From the NCBI GenBank assembly GCA_021813585.1, contig JAKAJV010000102.1, positions 62,001 through 126,000 of the forward strand: 64,000 nt of DNA, given 5' to 3'. The notes beneath the pieces are model-generated. The model was not told where the DNA came from and ran no database searches. It saw nothing but the letters and a program-made list of their open reading frames with translations. Below are positions 54,733 to 63,788 of the stretch, in pieces. The position numbers and the translations under genes are program-made. The stretch comes from Bacteroidota bacterium (GTDB taxonomy: Bacteria; Bacteroidota; Ignavibacteria; Ignavibacteriales; Ignavibacteriaceae). How positions within the stretch are numbered: the stretch's first letter is position 1; the number at the start of each line of letters is the position of its first letter.

Positions 54733-54797
54733 GAGTAATGGAGAAATGGAGTATTGGAATTGACCTATTTCCACACTGTTCCAGAATTCCATTACTC
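54733..54797. repeat. Intergenic inverted repeat sharing a 16-bp core with 60957-61032
   Basis: GAGTAATGG (54733-54741) faces CCATTACTC (54789-54797). Inside is ATGGAGTATTGGAATT (54746-54761), identical to 60957-60972. It sits in the gap between the symporter and GH89 genes, a region with no other recognisable feature. Confidence 0.7.
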
Positions 54798-54865
54798 TAA
54801 AGTTCATTGTTGTGTAAGATTACTTACGAATTAAATTTTAAAATGCTCTCCGCTTTCAGTGTTTA

Positions 54866-57148
54866 TTATTCCGCTTTCATACCAGAAGTTGAATACGCTG
54901 CCTTAATGACCTTGAAATATTTCCGGTACATTTCTTTGGAACTCAAGATTGGATTGCCTGCCGGGACTCCGGTATAAGCTTCGTGCCCGTTTATCCATTT
55001 CCATTCCAGGTTTTTTAATTTTTCAGTTATTGCAATCTTATTTATTTTTTTCTTGTACTTCATATCCCTTATTACAGAATTAAAAAATAGTATCCAGCGT
55101 TTTTTGTAGAACCCTTTTAATAAGCCCGACCATTGCTTCTGAGCGTAGTCATACAGCCTGCTGTCTTTATCTCCCCAAAGAGTGATTATATCTCTTGCAT
55201 TTTTCTCGTACAGAATTTTTTCTTTCTTGTCTGTTGCCCATCCCTTTGCCGCATCCAGCCATCTACCAAGCAGGAAATCTTTTCTTGTTGCAAGAAGCTT
55301 ATCCAGGTCATCAATAAGACTTATATATCGTCTACTGTATTTTCTAAAATTGTTTAGGTTCTGCTGCTCATAAGCTTCGGAAAATTTTTGATACAAATAA
55401 TCTCCGTAGTCAGCAAGTACCTGTCTTGACACATCTACAAGATCGTATTGAAACCCACCGCTGTTCTTTAATTCATCTGCAGAAGAAATCAAATCGCTCC
55501 ATGCCGGCAAGAGGTCATTTGCATTGTATGATGGAGGCAGCGTTTCAAAAGTTACGTTTGTTTTCATATCGAATGTCGGGCGTTCGGTGATTGTAGGTTC
55601 CCTTCCTTGCGATGCATTTGTATCGTAAACAGTTTGCAGCAGTATTTCCCATGCTTTTTCTGCCATTACATTCTGCTTGCCGTACCTGCTAAAAGTATAT
55701 TGCTTCAACCAATTACTTAGATCAGCAGGACCATCACGCCATACATTATCCAGCATCAATTCATACACAGCAGGGTTCTGTTCAATCCCTTCGGCAGTAA
55801 TTCCAATGCCGACCATCTTACCAGCCTTTGAGCTATGCAATGCTTGCAAAGGTCCTTCGGCAATCTCCTTCATGTTGCCGAACATATCTATCCTTCCGCC
55901 AAAGTTATGAAGCATACACCAGATCCACGGCTTTCCGTAGTATGCTTCGGTTCTGTTCCATACTGGATTAACCTCGCTCCATAAATCCAGAATAATCATC
56001 TTATCATCAGGGACTGAGCTCAATAATGCCTTAATTTGAGTCGGCTGCCAAAAATCAGATTGATTATAAAACAACCAGCCCTGCATTACCCAAACAGCCT
56101 TTGGATCGGCGTCAGCCATCGACAGATACACCTTTTTCCCGATATTGTTTAAGAAAGTTGAGTCATTGGTCGGAGGGCGGTTTTCATTGAAAGTATCCGA
56201 TGAATAGAGATGGTTTGTTCCGTATACTTTTATCTGTTCAGTCATGAACTTTTTCCCAATATATGTAAACATTGTATCTGTAGGATCAATGCTGTAAACA
56301 TCATTGAAGCCGCCAACCCAATGAGTCTTAATTAATTTTGTCTGAGGAAGCTTTTCTTTGAAAGCCGGCGGGACATGACCTGTAAAAGAAGGAAGTACCG
56401 GAGTCATTCCGAATTCTCTCTCACGCTTAAGAATTTTCTTTTGTAATTCTTCATGACTCTTTATCCAGCTTTCCGGCAAAGGTCCGCCGTAGCCGTCAAG
56501 GTTTCCCATCCAGAACCAGCTAAAGTATGCCGGACCACTAAAAAAGCTTTCAAGATCTTTTTCGGTAAATCCCATGCTCTTATAAACCTGCTGCCAGATT
56601 GCATTTTGTCCGACAAGTGCCAGCGGCATATTTATTCCATTGAGAGCCATAAAATCAATCTCTTTTTGCCAGCGCTGCCAATCCCACCATGAAGCCGTAT
56701 AATTGAACGTGCAGTAATTAAAGTAGTAGCGGTATTTGTAAGGAGAAATTTTTTGAATTTTCCCCGGCACAATCGGCAGAGGGTGAGGAATGTTCAGATT
56801 GTTTCCGTTCCAGCTTATCTGGCAGTGAGCAAATTTTTTAAGATAATAATTCAATGCGCTGGCAATTGAAACTCCATCGCTGCCTTTCAATATTATATAA
56901 CCATCCCGGCTTTCAATTTCAAAAACGTCTTTGTCTTTTATTTTAGGAATGACCTCAATTCTAAAATGCTGAACATCGTTTGGCAGGATACGCTTTATTA
57001 AGCCGTAAGCAGCTTCCCGGCTTGTCGAAGCTTCATCATTCTGCTTAATGAATTTCTTCTGAGCAAAATCAAAATGGCAAAGTGTTAGAAATATAATAAT
57101 AAAAAACAAAGTGCTTTTATAAAAAATACCTTTTTGTTTAGTTGCCAT
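54866..57148 (-). CDS. GH89 alpha-N-acetylglucosaminidase
   Basis: 760 residues from the ATG at 57148, which precedes a signal peptide (LFFIIIFLTLCHFDFAQ); an earlier ATG would overlap the upstream gene. GH89 hallmarks are strong: YYFNYCTFNYTASWWDWQRW, ALNGINMPLALVGQNAIW, the acid/base Glu in SSDTFNENRPP, FWQPTQ, LWSEVNPVWNRT, WIWCMLHNFGG and the nucleophile Glu in GITAEGIEQNPAVYELM. It cleaves terminal alpha-N-acetylglucosamine from glycans, in the periplasm. The animal homologue is NAGLU. Presence with an exo-glucosaminidase suggests a GlcNAc- or GlcN-bearing substrate. Confidence 0.94.
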   Translation of the reverse strand: MATKQKGIFYKSTLFFIIIFLTLCHFDFAQKKFIKQNDEASTSREAAYGLIKRILPNDVQHFRIEVIPKIKDKDVFEIESRDGYIILKGSDGVSIASALNYYLKKFAHCQISWNGNNLNIPHPLPIVPGKIQKISPYKYRYYFNYCTFNYTASWWDWQRWQKEIDFMALNGINMPLALVGQNAIWQQVYKSMGFTEKDLESFFSGPAYFSWFWMGNLDGYGGPLPESWIKSHEELQKKILKREREFGMTPVLPSFTGHVPPAFKEKLPQTKLIKTHWVGGFNDVYSIDPTDTMFTYIGKKFMTEQIKVYGTNHLYSSDTFNENRPPTNDSTFLNNIGKKVYLSMADADPKAVWVMQGWLFYNQSDFWQPTQIKALLSSVPDDKMIILDLWSEVNPVWNRTEAYYGKPWIWCMLHNFGGRIDMFGNMKEIAEGPLQALHSSKAGKMVGIGITAEGIEQNPAVYELMLDNVWRDGPADLSNWLKQYTFSRYGKQNVMAEKAWEILLQTVYDTNASQGREPTITERPTFDMKTNVTFETLPPSYNANDLLPAWSDLISSADELKNSGGFQYDLVDVSRQVLADYGDYLYQKFSEAYEQQNLNNFRKYSRRYISLIDDLDKLLATRKDFLLGRWLDAAKGWATDKKEKILYEKNARDIITLWGDKDSRLYDYAQKQWSGLLKGFYKKRWILFFNSVIRDMKYKKKINKIAITEKLKNLEWKWINGHEAYTGVPAGNPILSSKEMYRKYFKVIKAAYSTSGMKAE

Positions 57149-57167
57149 AAAACATTTACTCCTTTGG

Positions 57168-59432
57168 TTATTCAAGCACAAATTCTTGCGATAAATTTGA
57201 AATCATTACTTTAAACTTCCCCGGCTCAATAATTCTTTTATTGTCTCTCCCTATAAAGGAAAGCTGCCCGGGCTTTATTACAAACTTTACCTGCTTTGTT
57301 TCACCCGGCTCAAGAAATATTTTATCGAATCCTTCAAGTCTCTTTTCCGGCAGTTCAATTGAAGCATATAAGTCTCTGATATAAAGCTGAACAACTTCTT
57401 TACCGGCAGCCTTCCCGGTGTTGGTTACTTTTACCGAAGCAGTGATACTTTCTCTTCTATTGATTTTTCCTTTATCCAAAGTCAAATCGCTGTAGTTGAA
57501 AGTCGTGTAGCTTAACCCGAAGCCGAAATCCCATTGAGGATTGTAGGAATTTCCATCTTCATCTTCCATCGGTGTATAATCATAATGGTAAAGGGCATTT
57601 GGAAATCTCGGATATGTAACTGGCAGCTTTGCGCTTGGGTTAGCATCCCCGAAAATAATGTTTGCAAATGCTCGCCCTCCTTCCATTCCCGGCAGAAAGC
57701 CTATCAATATAGCTTTTGACCCTTCAACTATTTTGTTTATTACCCGCGGTCTGCCCTCAAGCATTACTAGAACAACCGGCTTGCCTGCAGGCATCACTGC
57801 CCTTGCAAGCTTAATCTGTGCATCATCTAATGAAAGATCATCTATATTACCCGGCGTTTCGGCGTAAGCCTTTTCGCCAAGGCAAAGCACAACAGCATCA
57901 GCTTTTTCAGCCGCAGCTACTGCCGCGTTAACGTCAAGTAGAGAATCGAAAGTTGCACCGGGGATAAACATAACATTATCTTCCCCGATTTTTTGCTGAA
58001 TTGCTTCAAGCACCGTTGGTTTATCTTTGGGGTAAACTGAATCGTCATCTCCCTGCCAGGTTATTGTCCATCCGCCGTTTAAGCAAGAAAGTTTATCTGC
58101 TGCAGGTCCCGTTACCAGTACCTTGATATTTCTTTTCAGTGGTAAAATATTCCCGTCATTTTTTACAAGCGTGATTGATTCTTCGGAAGCCTGTAAATTT
58201 GTTTTTTCAGAGGAAGGAGATGCAAACCGGGATTCAAGCTTTTCATCGGGATAAGAATTATCGAACAAGCCAAGCTCATATTTTACTTTCAATATTCTGC
58301 CGACTGCATCATTAATTCTTCGCATCGGTACTTGCCCTTCTTTTACAAGCTTTAGAAGAATATTATAAAAGCTGAAATCCGACGGTACCATACTCATATC
58401 AACACCAGCAATAACCGCCATCTTAACTGCTTCTTCGGGAGATGATGCTACTTTATCCCGTGTATAAAGTCGTTCGATGTCCTGCCAATCCGAAACAACA
58501 AATCCTTTAAACTTCCATTTATTCTTCAAGACTTCCGTTAGAAGATGATAATTTGAATGACCTGGAATCCCATTCACTTCGGATGAATTTACCATTACAG
58601 TCATAGCTCCTGCCTTAACACCTTCATGAAACGGCGGTAGGAAATATTCTTTCATCATTCTTTCGGGAATCCATGCAGGCGTCCGGTCTTTTCCATCAAG
58701 AGGAAAGCTGTATCCCGCAAAATGCTTTAAGCATACGGCAACTTTATCCGGAGAGCCGATATCGTTTCCTTGAACTCCTTCAATATATTCTTTTCCCATT
58801 GTGCTTGCCAGATAGACATCCTCACCAAAGGTTTCATACAGTCTAGGCCATAAAGGCTGCCTACCTAAATCCATAACGGGATAAAATATCCACGGCATTC
58901 CGGAAGCTCTTACTTCAAGCGCAGTAATTTCACCTTCTCTCTTCACTAATTCCGGATTGAACGTAGCAGCCATGTTGATAGGCTGTGGAAAAACTGTAGC
59001 ATCTTTAGTGTAATTAGCACCGTGAATGGCATCGATACCGTATATAACCGGTATCTTTAAACGCGTTTGTTTTGTAGCAACGTCTTCAATCTCTTTAATT
59101 ACGCTATGCCAGTAGTTAATTGAATAAGCAGTATCGTTAACATTTAAAATTGAGCCTACATGATATTTTACAATTGCCTCCCTCAGCTTTTCGGCATTAA
59201 GCTGGTTTCTTTGCGAGCTTGTCTTATTCGAAACTACCAGTATATTTATCTGGGTCATCTGGCCAATCTTCTCTTCAAGAGTCATCTTTGATAATAGCTG
59301 CCTGACTTTTCCATCAATAGCTTTTTCATCTCCTCGCTTAGCATAAGCTCTATTTGAAAAACCAAAGAGAAAATTGGAAGCCAGACAAAGAATTATTAAA
59401 CAGCGGGTTTTGTTCAATACTTGCATCAACAT
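57168..59432 (-). CDS. Secreted GH3 beta-glycosidase
   Basis: 754 residues. The ATG at 59432 (AGGT upstream) is followed by a signal peptide that ends near NRAYA; an earlier in-frame start adds 12 residues. Standard GH3 order: (alpha/beta)8 barrel with nucleophile Asp in GFVVSDWQDIERL, alpha/beta sandwich with RNIKVLVTGPAADKLSCLNGG and LCLGEKAYAETPGN, and C-terminal Fn3-like domain (VKVTNTGKAAGKEVVQLYI). Similarity is to periplasmic beta-glucosidase/xylosidase-type enzymes rather than NagZ. It is 19 bp upstream of GH89, so the two are probably cotranscribed. Confidence 0.93.
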   Translation of the reverse strand: MLMQVLNKTRCLIILCLASNFLFGFSNRAYAKRGDEKAIDGKVRQLLSKMTLEEKIGQMTQINILVVSNKTSSQRNQLNAEKLREAIVKYHVGSILNVNDTAYSINYWHSVIKEIEDVATKQTRLKIPVIYGIDAIHGANYTKDATVFPQPINMAATFNPELVKREGEITALEVRASGMPWIFYPVMDLGRQPLWPRLYETFGEDVYLASTMGKEYIEGVQGNDIGSPDKVAVCLKHFAGYSFPLDGKDRTPAWIPERMMKEYFLPPFHEGVKAGAMTVMVNSSEVNGIPGHSNYHLLTEVLKNKWKFKGFVVSDWQDIERLYTRDKVASSPEEAVKMAVIAGVDMSMVPSDFSFYNILLKLVKEGQVPMRRINDAVGRILKVKYELGLFDNSYPDEKLESRFASPSSEKTNLQASEESITLVKNDGNILPLKRNIKVLVTGPAADKLSCLNGGWTITWQGDDDSVYPKDKPTVLEAIQQKIGEDNVMFIPGATFDSLLDVNAAVAAAEKADAVVLCLGEKAYAETPGNIDDLSLDDAQIKLARAVMPAGKPVVLVMLEGRPRVINKIVEGSKAILIGFLPGMEGGRAFANIIFGDANPSAKLPVTYPRFPNALYHYDYTPMEDEDGNSYNPQWDFGFGLSYTTFNYSDLTLDKGKINRRESITASVKVTNTGKAAGKEVVQLYIRDLYASIELPEKRLEGFDKIFLEPGETKQVKFVIKPGQLSFIGRDNKRIIEPGKFKVMISNLSQEFVLE

Positions 59433-59666
59433 AATAGACCTTGTAATTTGTTTAAAGCATATAGTCAATATATCTTAAAAATTTCTAATCCGAAGCAGGC
59501 TCAATTTCAATTATTCTTAAAGATTGCCTTCAAGCAGCTCATTTAATTTAATAGCGTACGACTCTTCGCCGGGACGAGTATTCCTTCTGGATTATTACCC
59601 TTGAAGAATACATTCCCCAGAACTCTTCCCACGGAAAATAGACATAAGATTTCGCCAATTGTTTTT

Positions 59667-60854
59667 TCAATAAATTTCCAATTCTTTCTTGCCGGGCAGC
59701 TTAGGAAAAGGCGTATGCGGTTCTGTTTGATACCAGAAAGCAACCGAAGAAATTTTATCCTGTCTTAGGCGGTAAGCGTCGTCGCCCCAGCCTAAATCTT
59801 GAATTGTAACCACAAGATTTTTTTTGAAGCGGATAGGATCGGTTATATGCCAGCGGTACATGCCGAACCTCTGCATTACATTATAATGGCCGTCGCCCCG
59901 GATTACCTGCGGCAGCCCGCTATAAGGACTGCTGAACTCTGTGTATTCTTCCGCTCCGGTTCCAGAAGAATTTTTTATCTTAGAATCAAAATCATACGAG
60001 CCGCCAAAGTAATCTTCGGTTCCGGTTCCGCATATTGTAGGAAATTGTTTGTCGCCGTCAATATAAAATTTTATTTCACCTTCGCCCCACCAGCCGTTGC
60101 TGCGGGCTTCCAAAGCAATGTACGTTCCTACGTATTGTCCTTCGCCGCGGATGCTGTCCACAAGAACATACGGCTTTCCGTAAGGGACCGGGTCTTCCGT
60201 TCTAAATTGAGCATGGAAATATGCGGCATCTTTGGGAACCCCAGTTAGAACATAGTCAACTTGATAATACAAAGTAGCTTCAATGCTGCCGATGTTCTCT
60301 ATTGTAATCCTGCAGTGTTTATGGAAAGGCATTCGCCAGTAACAGTTGAATCCGCTGCCGGGATTTACTGCTACAGCTAAAGATTGTAAGGACGAATACT
60401 TCCCCCAGCCCATACAGAAGAAGTCGCCGACGGGACATTCAACAGACGGTTCTTTTTCATCATCCCAATAAATCCTAAGGATCAAAAATCTCCAGTTGCC
60501 GGTCGGAGTCATCCAGATATGCTGTATTGAGCCCGGTCCCTTGATATCTGCAATTGTGAATGTTGTTCCCGGTTTTATTTTTATACTTGGACTCACCTTC
60601 CATCCCCGTCCAAGTGCTTCAGCAAACTTTGCACCTGTTCCTTCAGTCGCTATTCCTCCCTTCCCTTTTTCACCGGTAAAATTCTCCGGACTAATTGAAC
60701 GGCTTTCGGCATTTGATAGTCTGTATAAGTTTCCCAGGTTAACGTCTATGCCGTTAAAATTATTTTGAGCATAGCCCGTTAGAGAAATAAAGATTACAAA
60801 CGTAAATAAGAACAGAAAGCGCTTGTTCAGTAATTCTTTAACCGGCACAGGCAT
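59667..60854 (-). CDS. GH172 (DUF2961) glycosidase
   Basis: 395 residues from the ATG at 60854, followed by a signal peptide (FLFLFTFVIFISLTGYAQ). DUF2961 is now known as GH172, whose characterised members cleave alpha-D-fructofuranosyl and D-arabinofuranosyl bonds. Family signatures are PGSIQHIWMTPTGNWRFLILRIYWD, EKEPSVECPVGDFF, YWRMPFHKHCRITIENIG, FPTICGTGTEDYFGGS and GMYRWHITDPIRF. An upstream 78-residue in-frame extension runs through repeat DNA and is not considered coding. It is 235 bp before the GH3 gene, with no recognisable gene in that gap. Confidence 0.88.
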   Translation of the reverse strand: MPVPVKELLNKRFLFLFTFVIFISLTGYAQNNFNGIDVNLGNLYRLSNAESRSISPENFTGEKGKGGIATEGTGAKFAEALGRGWKVSPSIKIKPGTTFTIADIKGPGSIQHIWMTPTGNWRFLILRIYWDDEKEPSVECPVGDFFCMGWGKYSSLQSLAVAVNPGSGFNCYWRMPFHKHCRITIENIGSIEATLYYQVDYVLTGVPKDAAYFHAQFRTEDPVPYGKPYVLVDSIRGEGQYVGTYIALEARSNGWWGEGEIKFYIDGDKQFPTICGTGTEDYFGGSYDFDSKIKNSSGTGAEEYTEFSSPYSGLPQVIRGDGHYNVMQRFGMYRWHITDPIRFKKNLVVTIQDLGWGDDAYRLRQDKISSVAFWYQTEPHTPFPKLPGKKELEIY

Positions 60855-60956
60855 AAGGTTCAGATTATTATTACCATTCGCGAAAAGAGAAATTGATAAT
60901 AACAAAACATCAGCGGCAGTTATGATCACGTTTCCTTTTTTATGCAAACATACTTC

Positions 60957-61032
60957 ATGGAGTATTGGAATTTTGCCCGAAGCACTCCTTTGGGAGGAAT
61001 GATGGAGTAGATTGTTCAATTCCATTACTCCA
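60957..61032. repeat. Inverted repeat with internal hairpin upstream of GH172
   Basis: ATGGAGTATTGGAATT (60957-60972) pairs imperfectly with CAATTCCATTACTCCAT (61017-61033). An internal stem ACTCC-TTTG-GGAG lies near 60984. The left arm is identical to 54746-54761. No gene is present in 60855-61109. Confidence 0.7.
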
Positions 61033-61109
61033 TTACTCCAATGTTCCAATTGATTGCATAACTTTAGAAGACAATTAAAATGTTTCATTTGAAATTCCTA
61101 AACTATACT

Positions 61110-63788
61110 TTAATTTAAATTCCATCCGGATACCTTTAGAGCAGGCTCTTCTCCGTTCAAATATTTTCGATCGAAGTATCCTTTAATAGTTCTTTTTTCG
61201 CCGGGCAGCAGCGAGAAATAATTATCGCCCCAAAAAATAGGCAGCACAGATTTCCCGCTTTGCTTCCCGTACACATCGAGGACGATCTGAAACGCTAATC
61301 TGCCGGTATCGTTTGTTAATTCAACTTCAACCTCCTCTCGATTGCTTGAGTTGAAAAATTTCGAGTTAATTTTCAAATGAACTTTATTAAGATTACTTAG
61401 CTCCTCTAATCCTGCATACTGCTTTGTCGGCGTTATAAACCAATTTGTCTTTGCAGTATCAAGTAAATCAGGCTTTGTTGATAAACAATAGAAATTTGTA
61501 CTCACAGTTCTCCCCCCGCTGAAAAGTTTTAAGACCAAAAAATAAGTCTTGCTTAACCCGTCAATGCGCGGCAGCTTCAAAATTGAAATTGCAGTATCCG
61601 GATAAAGATTAAGCGAAAAGCTTTTTGAATACTTGATAGTTAAATCAAAATTAAGCACCCTTACTTTTGCTGTAAGACCGTTTTGGCGGCTGTAAGTATT
61701 GTTAACTACAACTATGGAACTATCCCCATAATTGTAAAGAACATGAAACGGCTCGCAGGCTTTTTTAACTCCGAAAAACGCTCCGCCGGGCATAAGGTAA
61801 TAATCATACAACTGCCACCACAACTTTGGCCATGCAGCGTTAAGCATCCAATGGATTAAGCCTGTTGCCTTGTATTTGTTGGCTTCAACCGCCTCAAACA
61901 TCGCGCGCGTATTTTCATAATTTATAAACTGGCTCTTCCTCGAAAAGTCATTCAAGTCTTGAATGTTTCCAAGCCGGTTGTTTATGGCTTTTATGTAGCC
62001 GTTAAGATTGCCGAATAAATTTTTCGCACAATGAAAATTCCATACGCTGTCAACCGGCCAAAGATCTTTCTTGGGAATCATCTTCTTTATGCTTTCCAGC
62101 GGAGGCACTTCAGCGCCGGGTCCCACTTCAGTATTAAAACCGAACCTGCCTGCCGATGCGCCTCCGGCTTTCTTATCAATCCACCAGTAAACCGGAGGCA
62201 CATAATCGTACGGACCGTGTTTCATAGCTGCTCTTCCGGTTAAAGAACTAGTAGTGTTTTCCGATGAAGCAAGAAAAGGTCTCGCCGGATCGTCTTTACG
62301 AAGAATCTCTAAATACTTTTTTTCAAGTTCAGGGCGCGGAATCCTATCGCTGCCGTAAAGCCAAACAAAAATACTCGGATGGTTCCTCAACCATTTAATC
62401 TGATCTTCCCAGGACTTCGAAACTAATTCCATATCCTCAGGAGATTTAATTGAACCGTACTCATCATCAGGCTTGCCAATATATTCTTTCCACTCCCATT
62501 GGCAGCTCCATCCAGCCATGATTAAAATTCCGTTTTCGTCGCAAAGATTATAAAGGTCGCTGCTTGTTCCCCAAAAGCCTTCCAGCCGGATCGCATTCAA
62601 TCCCATCGACTTAACATATTCAATCTGGTTTTTAATATTTTCATAATTATTGTTTAGGAAAATATCATCCGCCCATCCGCCGCCAAGTACAAGAATTTTT
62701 TTGCCGTTCAATTTATAGCCGCGCCATACTGCCTGCTCTCGACAAAGTCGGGATTCGGCAGGCAGGCCTTCTTTATTTATGTAATCTGATACTTCACGGA
62801 TTCCAAATTTTGTTTTGCTGATATCGGACAGCTTGCCGTTAATTCTGAATGTCAATTCAAGATTGTAAAGAAAAGGCTTGCCAAGATTATAAGTCCACCA
62901 TAACCGAGGATTATGAATCTTCAGTTGATCAAAGTCTTGAGGAGAAAATGAAACTAATTTCTTTTCCGTAGGCTTAAGGGTAACTTCTTCCGAGAATCTT
63001 ATCTCTCCAATTTTTCCGGAAAGAATTCCGGATACTTTATGATTGCTGTTGTTCGTCAGTTCTGCCGAAACTGTCAGCTCTGCGCTATCCAATGTTTTTA
63101 AATTTATTTTACTCTGCACAAAGGGAAAATCGATTGAGACTCCTCCGCTGATTTTTAATTTGACAGGCCGCCAGACTCCCATATTCTTATCTGGCGATTC
63201 GGGATTCCAATCTACAAATCCAATGGTCGGATCGCCTGTTTTTGGAGGACACACTTCAATAGCAAGAGCATTTGTTTTACCGGGCTTTATAAAATTTGTA
63301 ACATTTATTTCAAACATCCTGAACGCGCCTTTTATGCTGTCCTTACTTGCAACAAGCTTTCCGTTGAGCCAGATATCTGCGCTGTAGTTGATGCCTTCAA
63401 ATTTTAATTTAATAAATTTTCCATCAGCTTCTTTGGGAATGTTAAATTCGGTCCGGTACCACCAGGGCATATCAAATTGCTTTGCCGGAATATTTTTTAA
63501 ATTTTCCCCCAAGAAAATATTCTTGAATATTCCGTCATTAACCAGTGTGCCCAAGACAGTCGATGGAACGGAAGCCGGGAACCAATCTTTTACAGGATAT
63601 TTATGTGTGGAGATTGCGACACCATCTTCGCCGGCTTTTTCAGATGAACAAATCATCCACCCGTTATTCAGCGAAAGTTCATACTTATCTTCGCTTGCCG
63701 CATATCGGTCAGTTTTGGTTCGGGCATAAGAAGACGACGCTAACATTGTCAAAATTAAAACCGGTATTACTTTAATTATGAAGTTCAT
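61110..63788 (-). CDS. Secreted GH2 exo-beta-D-glucosaminidase-like enzyme with palindrome-derived insert
   Basis: 892 residues with a signal peptide (ending near SSYA). The GH2 sugar-binding domain (FEGINYSADIWLNGKLVASKD), Ig-like domains and barrel are all present. The acid/base position reads G-S-D (Asp481) in FVWLYGSDRIP, as in the exo-beta-glucosaminidase CsxA, and the nucleophile is Glu554 in FNTEVGPGAE. It likely releases GlcN (or mannose) from the non-reducing end, in the periplasm. An in-frame palindrome adds the peptide LPAESRLCREQAV (about 342-354) between FGIREVSDY and GYKLNGKKILVLGGGW, segments usually closer in relatives. It is the most upstream gene of the locus. Confidence 0.88.
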   Translation of the reverse strand: MNFIIKVIPVLILTMLASSSYARTKTDRYAASEDKYELSLNNGWMICSSEKAGEDGVAISTHKYPVKDWFPASVPSTVLGTLVNDGIFKNIFLGENLKNIPAKQFDMPWWYRTEFNIPKEADGKFIKLKFEGINYSADIWLNGKLVASKDSIKGAFRMFEINVTNFIKPGKTNALAIEVCPPKTGDPTIGFVDWNPESPDKNMGVWRPVKLKISGGVSIDFPFVQSKINLKTLDSAELTVSAELTNNSNHKVSGILSGKIGEIRFSEEVTLKPTEKKLVSFSPQDFDQLKIHNPRLWWTYNLGKPFLYNLELTFRINGKLSDISKTKFGIREVSDYINKEGLPAESRLCREQAVWRGYKLNGKKILVLGGGWADDIFLNNNYENIKNQIEYVKSMGLNAIRLEGFWGTSSDLYNLCDENGILIMAGWSCQWEWKEYIGKPDDEYGSIKSPEDMELVSKSWEDQIKWLRNHPSIFVWLYGSDRIPRPELEKKYLEILRKDDPARPFLASSENTTSSLTGRAAMKHGPYDYVPPVYWWIDKKAGGASAGRFGFNTEVGPGAEVPPLESIKKMIPKKDLWPVDSVWNFHCAKNLFGNLNGYIKAINNRLGNIQDLNDFSRKSQFINYENTRAMFEAVEANKYKATGLIHWMLNAAWPKLWWQLYDYYLMPGGAFFGVKKACEPFHVLYNYGDSSIVVVNNTYSRQNGLTAKVRVLNFDLTIKYSKSFSLNLYPDTAISILKLPRIDGLSKTYFLVLKLFSGGRTVSTNFYCLSTKPDLLDTAKTNWFITPTKQYAGLEELSNLNKVHLKINSKFFNSSNREEVEVELTNDTGRLAFQIVLDVYGKQSGKSVLPIFWGDNYFSLLPGEKRTIKGYFDRKYLNGEEPALKVSGWNLN
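62729..62765. repeat. In-frame palindromic repeat inside the GH2 exo-glucosaminidase gene
   Basis: The arms CTGCCTGC (62729-62736) and GCAGGCAG (62758-62765), with an inner CGAC/GTCG stem, form a 37-bp palindrome. It encodes the extra peptide at about residues 342-354 of the GH2 protein without breaking the frame. The arms match the palindrome at 38937-38956. Confidence 0.7.

Noticed and set aside
59433-59666. Possible small gene between GH3 and GH172 (66-residue minus-strand frame at 59543-59743)
   Set aside because: It overlaps the end of the GH172 gene, shows no recognisable domain or signal peptide and has no convincing ribosome site. I treat the gap as non-coding.
60855-61088. N-terminal extension of the GH172 protein by 78 residues
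   Set aside because: It runs through an inverted repeat, has no protein-like features, and would place the signal peptide in the middle of the protein.
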